60,662 bases of DNA from an uncultured Treponema sp. (GCA_937902125.1 CALDIB010000035.1:1-60662), one strand, 5' to 3'; positions 9,026-16,990 are shown, counted from the first letter of the stretch. The notes: generated by a model from the letters alone, not told the origin. A program made the numbers and translations.

Positions 9026-9047
9026 ATTGTTAGCCTTAACTAACAAT
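9026..9047. promoter_or_regulatory. Candidate operator upstream of xylA
   Basis: Perfect eight-base inverted arms ATTGTTAG and CTAACAAT flank a six-base centre. The site sits at the predicted transcription start, between the -10 element and the Shine-Dalgarno, where a repressor would block initiation. A sugar-responsive repressor such as a ROK/XylR-type protein is a reasonable guess; no regulator gene is in the window. Confidence 0.5.
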
Positions 9048-9080
9048 GAACATACGAATTAAAAAAAGGAGGCTCTCGTA

Positions 9081-10403
9081 ATGAGCGAATTTTTTAAAAA
9101 CATTCCAGAGATTAAGTTCGAAGGAAAAGACAGTAAAAATCCATGGGCGTTCAAGTATTACAATCCTGAATTAACTATCATGGGAAAGAAGATGAGCGAG
9201 CATCTTCCATTTGCAATGGCCTGGTGGCATAATCTTGGTGCAAACGGTGTGGATATGTTTGGTCAGGGAACTGCCGATAAATCCTTTGGTCAGACTCCTG
9301 GAACAATGGAGCACGCAAAGGCTAAGGTAGATGCCGGTATTGAGTTTATGAAAAAGCTTGGCATCAAATACTACTGCTGGCATGATGTAGACCTTGTTCC
9401 TGAAGATCCAAACGACATCAACGTAACAAACAAGCGTCTTGACGAAATCTCAGACTATATTCTGGAAAAAACTAAAGGAACTGACATTAAGTGCCTCTGG
9501 GGTACTGCTAACATGTTCGGAAACCCTCGCTTTATGAACGGAGCAGGCTCAACAAACTCTGCCGATGTTTACTGCTTTGCTGCTGCACAGGTAAAAAAGG
9601 CTCTTGAAATTACGGTTAAGCTTGGCGGTCGCGGATATGTATTCTGGGGCGGACGTGAAGGCTATGAAACACTTTTGAATACCGACGTAAAACTTGAACA
9701 GGAAAACATTGCAAACCTTATGCACATGGCTGTTGATTACGGCCGTTCCATCGGCTTTAAGGGTGACTTTTACATTGAGCCTAAGCCAAAGGAGCCAATG
9801 AGCCATCAGTATGATTTTGATGCTGCAACTGCAATCGGCTTCCTCCGTCAGTATGGTCTTGATAAGGACTTTAAGATGAACATTGAGGCAAACCACGCCT
9901 CTCTTGCAAATCATACCTTCCAGCATGAGCTTTGCATCAGCCGAATTAACGGAATGCTTGGCTCTGTAGATGCCAACCAGGGAAATCCTATTCTTGGCTG
10001 GGATACAGATAACTTCCCTTGGAATGTTTACGATGCAACAATGGCAATGTACGAGGTTCTTAAGGCCGGCGGTCTTACAGGCGGCTTTAACTTTGACTCA
10101 AAGAACCGACGACCTTCAAACACCTTTGAAGATATGTTCCATGCCTACATCATGGGAATGGATACATTTGCCCTTGGTCTTATTAAGGCTGCAGAGATTA
10201 TTGAAGACGGAAGAATTGACGGCTTTATCAAAGAAAAGTATTCAAGCTTTGAAAGTGGAATCGGTAAGAAGATTCGCGACAGGCAGACAAGCCTAGAAGA
10301 GCTTGCAGAGCGTGCAGCAGAAATGAAAAAGCCATCTGATCCAGGTTCAGGACGCGAGGAATACCTTGAAGGTGTTATAAACAATATTCTTTTTAACAAC
10401 TAA
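9081..10403 (+). CDS. xylA: Xylose isomerase
   Basis: This enzyme interconverts D-xylose and D-xylulose, the entry step of xylose use in plant-polymer-fed bacteria. At 440 residues it is a class II enzyme. The motifs are complete: catalytic histidine in YYCWHDVD, VFWGGREGYE, IEPKPKEPMSHQYD with metal ligands, IEANHA, and GSVDANQGN followed by WDTD. A strong Shine-Dalgarno (AGGAGG, 9067-9072) lies eight bases before the ATG. The gene is monocistronic here, with its own promoter, operator and terminator. No xylulokinase or xylose transporter gene lies nearby. Confidence 0.97.
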   Translation: MSEFFKNIPEIKFEGKDSKNPWAFKYYNPELTIMGKKMSEHLPFAMAWWHNLGANGVDMFGQGTADKSFGQTPGTMEHAKAKVDAGIEFMKKLGIKYYCWHDVDLVPEDPNDINVTNKRLDEISDYILEKTKGTDIKCLWGTANMFGNPRFMNGAGSTNSADVYCFAAAQVKKALEITVKLGGRGYVFWGGREGYETLLNTDVKLEQENIANLMHMAVDYGRSIGFKGDFYIEPKPKEPMSHQYDFDAATAIGFLRQYGLDKDFKMNIEANHASLANHTFQHELCISRINGMLGSVDANQGNPILGWDTDNFPWNVYDATMAMYEVLKAGGLTGGFNFDSKNRRPSNTFEDMFHAYIMGMDTFALGLIKAAEIIEDGRIDGFIKEKYSSFESGIGKKIRDRQTSLEELAERAAEMKKPSDPGSGREEYLEGVINNILFNN

Positions 10404-10429
10404 AAATGATTTTTTATTCTTAAGAAATC

Positions 10430-10484
10430 CGGGCTATCTGATAAGAAACAGCTGATGCAAGCTTATCAGGCAGCCCGTTTTTAA
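10430..10484 (+). terminator. Rho-independent terminator of xylA
   Basis: CGGGCT..AGCCCG and CTGATAAG..CTTATCAG form a long stem (10430-10477) that ends in a run of five T. It lies 27 bases after the xylA stop. Confidence 0.85.
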
Positions 10485-10514
10485 TTTATTGAAGTATAAA
10501 AAAAGAGGATTAAT

Positions 10515-11144
10515 ATGGCAGAAGATGATTTTCAACCTTCTTTATTTGATGATGACACTGATACTAAACCAAAAAGCTTAGACTATATCACAATTGATTT
10601 TGAAACCGCGAATCAATATGGAAACAGTGCCATTTCTGTAGGATTAGTGCGTTTTATAAACGGAAAAGAAAGCGACAGTATTTATGAAAAGATTTGTCCT
10701 CCTACAGAATATTTTGTTGAAGAATGGATAGAGCAGATTCATCATCTGCATTATGAAGATGTAAAAAACTGTCCTAAATTTCCCGAGGTCTGGGATAATA
10801 AGATTGTTCCATTTATTGAAAAAACATCAGGACTTCCACTTGTTGCTCATAACGCAAAATTTGATATGAGCGTAATCTGGGATGCCTGCACATTTTATCA
10901 TCATAAGCTGCCGGGCTATAATTATTTTTGCTCACTTCAGGTTTCAAAAAAAGTCTGGCCGGAATACGAAAGACATGCACTTACTTTTCTTGGAGAAAAA
11001 TTCGGAATAAAATATCTTGCCCACGATGCCTTAGAGGACTCACGAACCTGCGGACTTGTGGTAGAGCTTGCCGCCAAAAGACTTGGAGTAAAAACGGTAG
11101 AAGAACTATTAAAAAACTGCGGGTTAAAGCTTGAAAAAATATAA
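10515..11144 (+). CDS. DnaQ-family DEDDh 3'-5' exonuclease
   Basis: This 209-residue exonuclease resembles the proofreading epsilon subunit family. Exo I is IDFETANQYGNSA (catalytic D and E), exo II is HNAKFDMSVI, and exo III is HDALEDSRTCG, giving a complete DEDDh set. There is no C-terminal polymerase-binding or BRCT extension, so it could be either a stand-alone epsilon subunit or a repair/RNA exonuclease. The start has AGAGGA upstream. The stop codon is followed at once by a perfect palindrome (11145-11180) shared with the repeat at the contig start. Confidence 0.88.
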   Translation: MAEDDFQPSLFDDDTDTKPKSLDYITIDFETANQYGNSAISVGLVRFINGKESDSIYEKICPPTEYFVEEWIEQIHHLHYEDVKNCPKFPEVWDNKIVPFIEKTSGLPLVAHNAKFDMSVIWDACTFYHHKLPGYNYFCSLQVSKKVWPEYERHALTFLGEKFGIKYLAHDALEDSRTCGLVVELAAKRLGVKTVEELLKNCGLKLEKI

Positions 11145-11180
11145 GGGCATCTCGAAAAACTGAAGTTTTTCGAGATGCCC
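11145..11180. repeat. Perfect palindrome, GGGCATCTC...GAGATGCCC family
   Basis: Two perfect 17-base arms are separated by two bases. It starts directly after the exonuclease stop codon and lies between two convergent genes. It may work as a bidirectional transcription end or mRNA stabiliser, but there is no flanking T run. Related copies lie at 21-37, 16951-16976 and 17039-17077. Confidence 0.85.
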
Positions 11181-11191
11181 ATAATCGATTT

Positions 11192-11863
11192 TTATAAGCT
11201 GCCTTTTAAATGGTTTCCGTCATTCATTAATTCAACAACAGGAACAGAAAGCTTTCCGGGAGTTCTGTCAAAGCGCAAAATTGTGATTCCAGTGTGTGGA
11301 ATATGAAGACTAGCACATAGTTGCGGAAAAGGAATATTCAGCACTCTGGAAAGAAAGGCTGTTGAAGAGCCTCCGTGACTAAAAAGCACAAATGTATGCT
11401 GAAAATCATCGGGGCGGGTGTTGCGGTAGTAAAGGCCTTCGCGCACATAACCAAGGGAAGAAAGCCACCAGTCTGCACCAGCAGCAACCTTATCAATATC
11501 AATAGTTGCAGTATTTTCTTTAAAAATCAGGAAATTTCTCCAGTCGGGATTTTGTAAATCTACATTTTCGTTTGCCATGCGGTCTACAGCAACCCAAGGG
11601 CTATAATCCTGATTATACAAGTCATTTTCAAGTCCATAGCGAATTTCGTGCATAAAATCCAGAATCTGAATATTTTTTATTCCAGAAAGCTCTGAAAACG
11701 GCATTGCAGTCTGTCGGGCACGTCCCATAGGAGAGCTAAAAATTTCTTCAATTCCTTCACCCATCAGCCGTTTTGCTGTAATTTCTGCCTGCTTGTGTCC
11801 CAACTCGGTGAGACAGTCCAACTCATAATTAGGATCTCCGTGTCTTACAAAAATAAGTCGCAT
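11192..11863 (-). CDS. Histidine phosphatase superfamily protein (phosphoglycerate-mutase-like)
   Basis: The catalytic RHG motif is in MRLIFVRHGDP, the phosphate-pocket arginine in SSPMGRARQTA, and the second histidine in FSHGG, as in the branch-1 histidine phosphatases. At 223 residues from the chosen start it fits broad-specificity phosphatases such as CobC, GpmB and PhoE types; the true substrate is unknown. I chose the ATG at 11863 and not an upstream one at 11881 because the family begins directly at the RHG strand and because a -10 element (TATACT, 11875-11870) ends six bases before it. Confidence 0.85.
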   Translation of the reverse strand: MRLIFVRHGDPNYELDCLTELGHKQAEITAKRLMGEGIEEIFSSPMGRARQTAMPFSELSGIKNIQILDFMHEIRYGLENDLYNQDYSPWVAVDRMANENVDLQNPDWRNFLIFKENTATIDIDKVAAGADWWLSSLGYVREGLYYRNTRPDDFQHTFVLFSHGGSSTAFLSRVLNIPFPQLCASLHIPHTGITILRFDRTPGKLSVPVVELMNDGNHLKGSL

Positions 11864-11869
11864 AAAATC

Positions 11870-11875
11870 AGTATA
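11870..11875 (-). promoter_or_regulatory. -10 element placing the start site on the phosphatase ATG
   Basis: TATACT on the minus strand ends exactly six bases before the ATG at 11863. There is no Shine-Dalgarno sequence. The -35 region (TTTATG) is weak. Confidence 0.45.
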
Positions 11876-12001
11876 AAGCATTTTCAGTTCAGCATAAAGA
11901 CTTTTTCGGACGTTTTTTATGATGCTTTTTTCGAGGAGTTTTTCTGGCAGTTTTCGGGCACTTTTCGGGCGTTTTTTTGCGATTACAAGCTCTTTCTGTG
12001 T

Positions 12002-12499
12002 TTACAGGCGTCGGTATATTGTACGGGTATATTTTATTTTGTCGCCGCCAGATTCCCCTACAGTTAATTCAAAGGCTTCAGGATTAAATTTTGGAAAAAA
12101 TGTATCGCCGTCCCTTATTTCAATGTCTACTTCGGTTATGTACATCACGTCTACAAAAGGGAGAGCTTCCCTGTAGATTTCGCTGCCGCCTGCAAAAAAA
12201 ATGCTGGAATTGTAAAACTTACCCAATAAGTCTGATTCTTTTGCAAGCTTTAGAGCTTCTTTTACGCTGCCGACAGTCATAAGCTTTTCGCCTTTAAAAA
12301 TTTTTGTCCGGGAAACAACAATGGTAAATCGGTCAGGAAGAGATTTTCCAATTTCTTCAAAAGTCCGTCGCCCCATTACAACAATATTTCCTGTAGTCAG
12401 CTCCTTAAACTGCTTCTGCTCACCATCAATCTGCCATGGAATACGACCTTTTTTTCCAATCACATTATTTTTAGAGCGGGCTGCAATTAATCCAATCAT
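12002..12499 (-). CDS. folA: Dihydrofolate reductase
   Basis: This enzyme reduces dihydrofolate with NADPH to supply tetrahydrofolate for thymidylate and purine synthesis. At 165 residues it has the family's usual length. The N-terminal strand and Met20 loop (LIAARSKNNVIGKKGRIPW), the MGRRTFEEIG nucleotide-binding helix, and the FAGGSEIYREALP motif are all visible. Its ATG overlaps the stop of the DUF3021 gene by four bases, so it ends an operon led by the C-N hydrolase gene. No thyA is present in the window. Confidence 0.95.
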   Translation of the reverse strand: MIGLIAARSKNNVIGKKGRIPWQIDGEQKQFKELTTGNIVVMGRRTFEEIGKSLPDRFTIVVSRTKIFKGEKLMTVGSVKEALKLAKESDLLGKFYNSSIFFAGGSEIYREALPFVDVMYITEVDIEIRDGDTFFPKFNPEAFELTVGESGGDKIKYTRTIYRRL

Positions 12500-12927
12500 C
12501 TTTCTTTTCTTTCCCTTAATTTCTGATTCATCTTATCTGCTTCATTTGTATCAAGCCTGTAAGAAATCAGCATTACACAAGCATAAACTGCAATTACAAC
12601 TATTTCAAAGCTGATAACAAGGATTTTATTTTTAAGATTAAACCAGCCCAAAATAGCCCCTGCACCAAGTGCTGTAGCATTTATAATCAAAAAATATATT
12701 ATCTGATAGATAATCAGTGCTGTTTTAGAGAGAGGTTTATCTGCAAGCAGTGGAAGAATTCCTATTGCAGAAACAAGACCAATCACAAAAATGGCACAAA
12801 CATCTTTTACGGAAAATACAGCCCTGTTAAATCCAGAAAAAAATGCTGTGTAAATTGAGGCAAAAATAAAGATTCCGCATACTACCCGCGAAAAAACTGA
12901 AATCATTGCATTTATCTTTTCTTTCAT
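12496..12927 (-). CDS. DUF3021-like four-helix membrane protein
   Basis: This 143-residue protein has four hydrophobic helices and a charged C-terminus (KMNQKLRERKER). Size, topology and position directly after a LytTR regulator fit DUF3021. In other bacteria DUF3021 proteins pair with LytTR-domain proteins and often restrain the regulator at the membrane. Here the pair is separated by nine bases and the gene overlaps folA by four. A regulatory interaction is inferred from gene order and has not been shown. Confidence 0.7.
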   Translation of the reverse strand: MKEKINAMISVFSRVVCGIFIFASIYTAFFSGFNRAVFSVKDVCAIFVIGLVSAIGILPLLADKPLSKTALIIYQIIYFLIINATALGAGAILGWFNLKNKILVISFEIVVIAVYACVMLISYRLDTNEADKMNQKLRERKER

Positions 12928-12936
12928 TTTTATCCC

Positions 12937-13464
12937 CTATAAATTCAAAAGTTTTTTGAGTGCGGCTACATAATTTCTAGAAATTATTACCTTGTAACCG
13001 TTCTGAAGCTTTGCTTCAAATCTTCCGCCAAAAGCAGGTGCAAGACTTTCAACCTTATCCAGATTCACAATTACAGCCTTGCTGGCGCGAAAAAATGGCT
13101 GTGAAGAAAGAAGCTCCTCCAGCATATAAAGCTTTAATTTTGTTTCCAGAACATCGTCGGTCTTGTAGGCAAAAACCTTGTCATCAACCGATTCAAAGTA
13201 AAGAATGTTTTCTATTTTTTCAAAAACAATTCTTGAATCCTTATAAAAATTAATTCCTTTAAAACCAGATGTCAGCCCACTTGCTCCAGTAACTGCCACG
13301 GCAATCTCCACACTGGCAATCTCCGCCCCAGCTCCCTCAATTTTTCTTGCATCTTCATCCTTAATCCTATTCAAAAGCTGCATCAGCTTTTCATCTGGTC
13401 TTAGGCATTTTACAATTATCTCCTCTTCCTCACCGGGAAGAGGCTTTAAGACTGTAACTTTCAT
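12937..13464 (-). CDS. LytTR-domain transcription regulator
   Basis: The C-terminal half (about residues 75-175) matches the LytTR DNA-binding domain: an ILYFESVDDKVFAY strand pair, FFRASKAVIVNLDKVESLAP, and FEAKLQNGYKVIISRNYV. The N-terminal region has no receiver domain and no recognisable sensor, so this is a stand-alone LytTR protein, probably controlled by the adjoining DUF3021 membrane protein. It begins three bases after the C-N hydrolase stop. A pair of identical 12-base repeats spaced 21 bases apart upstream of the operon promoter (14638-14670) is a likely binding site and would make the operon self-regulated. Confidence 0.85.
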   Translation of the reverse strand: MKVTVLKPLPGEEEEIIVKCLRPDEKLMQLLNRIKDEDARKIEGAGAEIASVEIAVAVTGASGLTSGFKGINFYKDSRIVFEKIENILYFESVDDKVFAYKTDDVLETKLKLYMLEELLSSQPFFRASKAVIVNLDKVESLAPAFGGRFEAKLQNGYKVIISRNYVAALKKLLNL

Positions 13465-13467
13465 ACC

Positions 13468-14580
13468 CTAGAATTCTATCACAAAAGGCTTAGAATAATC
13501 ACCCCTAAAATAATAAGTTGCCCTTTTATAATCACTTTCAAAAACTGCGCTCCACACACTCATTTCTTCAGAAGAATATTTTGCAGCCGTAATGTTTTCC
13601 AGACTATCACGAACCTGCGTAGAATCCATAGACCAGCCGGCTTTCTTTCCCTTTGTAAGAAGCTCATCAAAGCGGGTGTAAGAATTTTCACGACCAGATT
13701 CTTCAACAGCACCCTTTTTAGGACTTTCAGCAGTATAGTGATTTGTAAGAACCGGAGTTTCGGAAACATACATTTTATTATTCACATATTCTACAACCAC
13801 AGACCTTCCGTTGGCATCTGCAATTGCAAAATGATGTGCATAACCTATAACAGAATTCATATCAATCTGTTCAAGCAGGCTCACAGCTTCATCTACATTT
13901 GCAGCCTTATCCAAAATCATTCTGATTGCAGCTGTAGTTGTAAGATCCGGTTTTCCAGAAGCCTGAGCAGTTGCTTCCTTATCTCCTGCAACCAAATCTG
14001 CTATATAAAGCCCTTTTTCATTCAGCCCATCAAGGGGAATGTAAATAGTTGCCAGAGCCACCATGTCAGCCGGAAATTTGTAGGAAGGTTTCCACTTGCG
14101 GTCAAGGCCTAAGAATTCAAGACAGCTTGTAGAAATGGACTCGTATCCGTTTGCAGGCTTTGAATGCACAATCATTACAGAGCTGTCCTGCCAGTCGTAG
14201 TTGCGTCCAAAAATATATCCGCCTTTTTTATTTTCTGCGGCAATTGAAGCACAGCCAAAAGCAGGCGGTGTAATTTTAATTTCCTGTCCCTTTGCCTTTC
14301 CACTGCCCCGCCAGCTTCCTCGTTTTAGACATTTAGAGATATAGGCGGCCATTTCTTCATTTGTTTTGCCACCTCCACTTTTTAAATACTCTTCAAAGTT
14401 ATAATCCCCCTCGTATTCAATGTAGAAAACACTATCATCAATTTCTCTAAGTGATTTTAGAGCCAAAAATTCGTCTTTAAAAGCATAAAAACTGAATGCA
14501 GCAGCAATCAGCCCCAAAATCCCAACAATCCTAAAAACAATTCTTACTACATGCCAGATGTTTGAACCAATATTTTCCAT
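13468..14580 (-). CDS. Membrane-anchored Ntn-type C-N hydrolase (choloylglycine/acyltransferase-like)
   Basis: This 370-residue protein has an N-terminal membrane helix (about residues 14-34) and a domain of the linear amide C-N hydrolase type (penicillin acylase, bile-salt hydrolase and AAT-like group). The probable nucleophile is Cys110 in FGCASIA, followed by the characteristic GRNYDW motif. In this family the cysteine must become N-terminal by self-cleavage, so removal of residues 1-109, which carry the membrane helix, is expected. The substrate is unknown; amidase action on an acylated signal, antibiotic or bile conjugate is possible. It is the first gene of the operon with LytTR, DUF3021 and folA, and it has a GAGGT Shine-Dalgarno. 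Confidence 0.78.
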   Translation of the reverse strand: MENIGSNIWHVVRIVFRIVGILGLIAAAFSFYAFKDEFLALKSLREIDDSVFYIEYEGDYNFEEYLKSGGGKTNEEMAAYISKCLKRGSWRGSGKAKGQEIKITPPAFGCASIAAENKKGGYIFGRNYDWQDSSVMIVHSKPANGYESISTSCLEFLGLDRKWKPSYKFPADMVALATIYIPLDGLNEKGLYIADLVAGDKEATAQASGKPDLTTTAAIRMILDKAANVDEAVSLLEQIDMNSVIGYAHHFAIADANGRSVVVEYVNNKMYVSETPVLTNHYTAESPKKGAVEESGRENSYTRFDELLTKGKKAGWSMDSTQVRDSLENITAAKYSSEEMSVWSAVFESDYKRATYYFRGDYSKPFVIEF

Positions 14581-14599
14581 AAGTTACCTCACAAGCTGT

Positions 14600-14628
14600 A
14601 CTATAAAACAGGATTTCTGCATCCGCAA
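14600..14628 (-). promoter_or_regulatory. Promoter of the C-N hydrolase/LytTR operon
   Basis: On the minus strand there is TTGCGG (14628-14623), a 17-base spacer and TATAGT (14605-14600), 20 bases before the start codon. The -35 is imperfect, which fits a promoter that needs an activator. Confidence 0.55.
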
Positions 14629-14637
14629 TGCTTAAAA

Positions 14638-14670
14638 AGGTAAGATGCATTTTGGGGCAGGTAAGATGCA
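14638..14670 (-). promoter_or_regulatory. 21-bp-phased direct repeat, candidate LytTR site
   Basis: AGGTAAGATGCA occurs at 14638-14649 and again at 14659-14670, identical in all 12 bases and exactly 21 bases apart, two turns of the helix. LytTR proteins such as AgrA and ComE bind direct repeats with this phasing just upstream of the -35. Here the nearer repeat ends nine bases from the -35 of an operon that encodes a LytTR protein. Confidence 0.6.
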
Positions 14671-14831
14671 CTTTTTTGAGGGAATGTTTAAATCAGAAAG
14701 CATAAAAATGATGATTTTTTATTAATGCAACAGAATTTCTGATTTTTCTATTGTAAATTTTAATTGCGTACAATACAATTTAGATAAATATAAATCTGTT
14801 TAAATGCAGTCCAAAAGGAGAAATGATCGAA

Positions 14832-15145
14832 ATGAAATTTGCTGTTAGATTTTACACAAAAACTGGAAACACAAAACGACTTGCAGAAGCCGTTGCAAAA
14901 GAATTGGGAGTTGAAGCTTTGTGGAAGGACTTTCAAAGGACAAGGTTGGAAAAATTGTAAACTTTGGTTCTGCAGCAATGCTAAATTCAACCTTCAAAAA
15001 GATTAAGGCTGTAACAGATACTGTAGGAATTCCTATGGATGAAAAAGAATTCCATTGCAAAGGCGAGTTTAAGGGCATTCATAAAGGAAGACCAAACGAA
15101 AATGACATTCAGGCTGTAATTGAGTTTGCAAGACAGTACAAATAA
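14832..15145 (+). pseudogene. Flavodoxin-like gene with internal deletion and frameshift
   Basis: The first 29 codons (MKFAVRFYTKTGNTKRLAEAV..) encode the FMN phosphate-binding strand and loop of a flavodoxin. The frame then jumps near 14914 into a second frame (from about 14921) that encodes LSKDKVGKIVNFGSAAM and a normal flavodoxin-like C-terminus ending at 15145. The roughly 40-50 central residues expected between these parts are missing. Read straight, the first frame stops at 14960. GGAG at 14817-14820 suits the ATG at 14832. This may be a real pseudogene or an assembly deletion. The codon usage matches its neighbours. Confidence 0.7.
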
Positions 15146-15186
15146 TTTCAGCTTAATTAGAATTATCAATTGACTTTTAATAACAA

Positions 15187-15248
15187 GGATTTCTGCAATT
15201 CTTAGCAGAAAAGACGTACTTCATATTGTCACTGAAAAGCAGAAATCC
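15187..15248. repeat. Inverted repeat between flavodoxin remnant and MATE gene
   Basis: GGATTTCTGC (15187-15196) and GCAGAAATCC (15239-15248) form perfect ten-base arms around 42 bases. It lies between convergent genes and could end transcription, but there is no T run. Confidence 0.45.
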
Positions 15249-15281
15249 CTAAAATAACTGAGTCACTAAAAAAACTGAGCC

Positions 15282-16679
15282 CTACAACCGTCGTATTTTC
15301 TCAAGCTTCTTCAGCTCCGCCACTATAAAAATCACTGCTACAATAAACGAAACTACATCGCTTATAAGGGAAGCCCAAAGCATTATAACAATATCGTGAC
15401 TCAAGGTTGAAAGAAGAATTGAGGCAGGAACAAAAACAATTACATCGCGAAGAAGAGCCAGAAGTGTTGATTTTCCACTTCTTCCCAAAGATTGCAGCAT
15501 GATGGCCGCAGACTTTATGAAGCAGGTTAAAATAATGCCGCTCAAAAAAATACGCACGCAAAGCCGGGCATATTCGATGTATTCGGGAGAATTGTTTTTT
15601 CCAAAAATTGAAATAACTAAATCTGGCAAAAATTCAAAAATCAAGAAAAAGACAGTTCCAACAGCAAGGACAATTTTTGTTATAACACAGATTGTTTCCT
15701 TTACCCGTTCCCCATTTCCAGCTCCCATGTTAAAGCCAATAATCGGTTGTCCCCCAAGGCTGATTCCAATAACAATTGAAACCACAATACCAAATACCTT
15801 CATGACAATTCCCACCACCGCAAGTGGAATAACCGAACCAAAGGCAACACCAGTGCTGGCAAAAGTTTCGTAGCCGTATTTTGAAAGCAAATTATTATTC
15901 ACCGCAATAATAACGACTATTGAAAGCTGCACTATAAGCGATGCCATTCCAATTGAGATGATTCTTGAAACAACAGAAAGCTCCAGCAACACGGACTTTT
16001 TTGTGATTTTAAAATTCTTTGAACGGAAAAGATAAATTACGCTCATAGCAAAGGTCAAAAACTGTCCAATTACAGTGGCAATAGCAGCCCCCTTCACTCC
16101 CATATTAAACACAAAAATAAAAATCGGATCCAAAATCAAGTTGGCAATCGCTCCTGCAAGGGTACAGCCCATGGCGTATTTTGGAGAACCATCTGCACGA
16201 ATAGAAGCATTCAGCCCCTGACCAATCATGTAAAAAGGAAAGCCAGCACAGATTATAGAAAAATACTGGTTTGCAAAAGTGTAGCACAATTCTTCTTCAG
16301 GATTTGCACCAAAAAGACGGAGAATCTGAGTTTTAAAGACAAGTCCAATCACACACAAAACAAACGACAGAACCACAAGAATCACAAAACCGTTTCCCAC
16401 AGATTTGTCTGAGCGTTCCTTATCGCTTCTTCCCAATTCAAGGCTAAAATTGGCAGCAGCTCCGTCTCCAACCAAAAGAGAAAGCCCCAATGCAAGAACC
16501 GTAAAGGGATAGACAATGTTTGTGGCCGCGTTTCCAAAAGCCCCTGCCTCGCTCCAGCCTATAAAAATCTGATCCACAATGTTGTAAAGGGCAGCAACCA
16601 GCATACTGATTACACATGGAACCGAAAAATGCCTTACCAGACGAGTAATTTTTTCAGTTCCCAAATCATACTTTTTCAT
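15282..16679 (-). CDS. MATE-family multidrug/Na+ efflux transporter
   Basis: This 465-residue protein has about twelve helices. Its N-terminal half has the MATE hallmark stretch from MLVAALYNIVDQIFIG to FGNAATNIVYPF, and the second half repeats the pattern (GMASLIVQLS, QPIIGFNMGAGN). Members exchange Na+ or H+ for organic cations. I chose the ATG at 16679 (MKKYDLGTEKITRL) and not the one at 16697, because a TGAGGT Shine-Dalgarno precedes it and family members begin there. It stands alone. An imperfect inverted repeat (16702-16710 and 16732-16741) upstream could be an operator. Confidence 0.92.
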   Translation of the reverse strand: MKKYDLGTEKITRLVRHFSVPCVISMLVAALYNIVDQIFIGWSEAGAFGNAATNIVYPFTVLALGLSLLVGDGAAANFSLELGRSDKERSDKSVGNGFVILVVLSFVLCVIGLVFKTQILRLFGANPEEELCYTFANQYFSIICAGFPFYMIGQGLNASIRADGSPKYAMGCTLAGAIANLILDPIFIFVFNMGVKGAAIATVIGQFLTFAMSVIYLFRSKNFKITKKSVLLELSVVSRIISIGMASLIVQLSIVVIIAVNNNLLSKYGYETFASTGVAFGSVIPLAVVGIVMKVFGIVVSIVIGISLGGQPIIGFNMGAGNGERVKETICVITKIVLAVGTVFFLIFEFLPDLVISIFGKNNSPEYIEYARLCVRIFLSGIILTCFIKSAAIMLQSLGRSGKSTLLALLRDVIVFVPASILLSTLSHDIVIMLWASLISDVVSFIVAVIFIVAELKKLEKIRRL

Positions 16680-16701
16680 AAAAACCTCACAAAACAAAAA
16701 T

Positions 16702-16741
16702 GGCGATAGCTTTTTCCAAAACTGGACTTACGCTATTCGCC
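16702..16741. promoter_or_regulatory. Imperfect inverted repeat upstream of the MATE gene
   Basis: GGCGATAGC and GCTATTCGCC match apart from one inserted T and lie about 22-62 bases upstream of the MATE start codon. This is a possible operator; no regulator is encoded nearby. Confidence 0.35.
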
Positions 16742-16819
16742 GCTCGTTTATGTGAAGAATGTTATCTGCCTTTTTGAGTATTGATATTAACAGATTTTTG
16801 ATTTTTGTGTAAGTGCAAG

Positions 16820-16975
16820 GTGGAAAGCTATGAAAGCGTAAATAAAAAAATTGAAGAAATAAAAGAGACAATCAAAATAACTAAAAAAATGGCAGCTTAT
16901 TATACAGGAGTCACAAAAACTGCTTATGACTATACAATAAAGAAATGGGAATCTCGAAAAACTTCAGTTTTTTGA
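16820..16975 (+). CDS. Small doubtful ORF in the 386-base gap before rpmF
   Basis: The stretch 16698-17083 holds no clear gene. A GTG-started frame of 51 codons encodes a lysine-rich peptide (VESYESVNKKIEEIKE... with an AAYYTGVTKTAYDY stretch). AAGG lies just before the GTG, but the spacing is poor. Its last ten codons and stop are formed by a degenerate copy of the palindromic repeat, so it may be the stump of a longer gene cut by the repeat or by a misjoin. I do not recognise a family. The rest of the gap consists of hairpins at 16951-17077. Confidence 0.25.
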   Translation: MESYESVNKKIEEIKETIKITKKMAAYYTGVTKTAYDYTIKKWESRKTSVF

Positions 16976-16976
16976 G
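16951..16976. repeat. Degenerate copy of the CTCGAAAAACT palindrome
   Basis: CTCGAAAAACT (16953-16963) and AGTTTTTTGAG (16966-16976) match the arms of the palindrome at 11145-11180 with one change. The outer GGGCAT/ATGCCC part is missing. Confidence 0.7.
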
Positions 16977-16990
16977 GTAACTTTGAAAAC

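Noticed and set aside
11900..12000. Short tandem TTTTCGGGC repeats between the phosphatase gene and folA
   Set aside because: Only two imperfect units are present, with no pairing or promoter context; this is probably local slippage.
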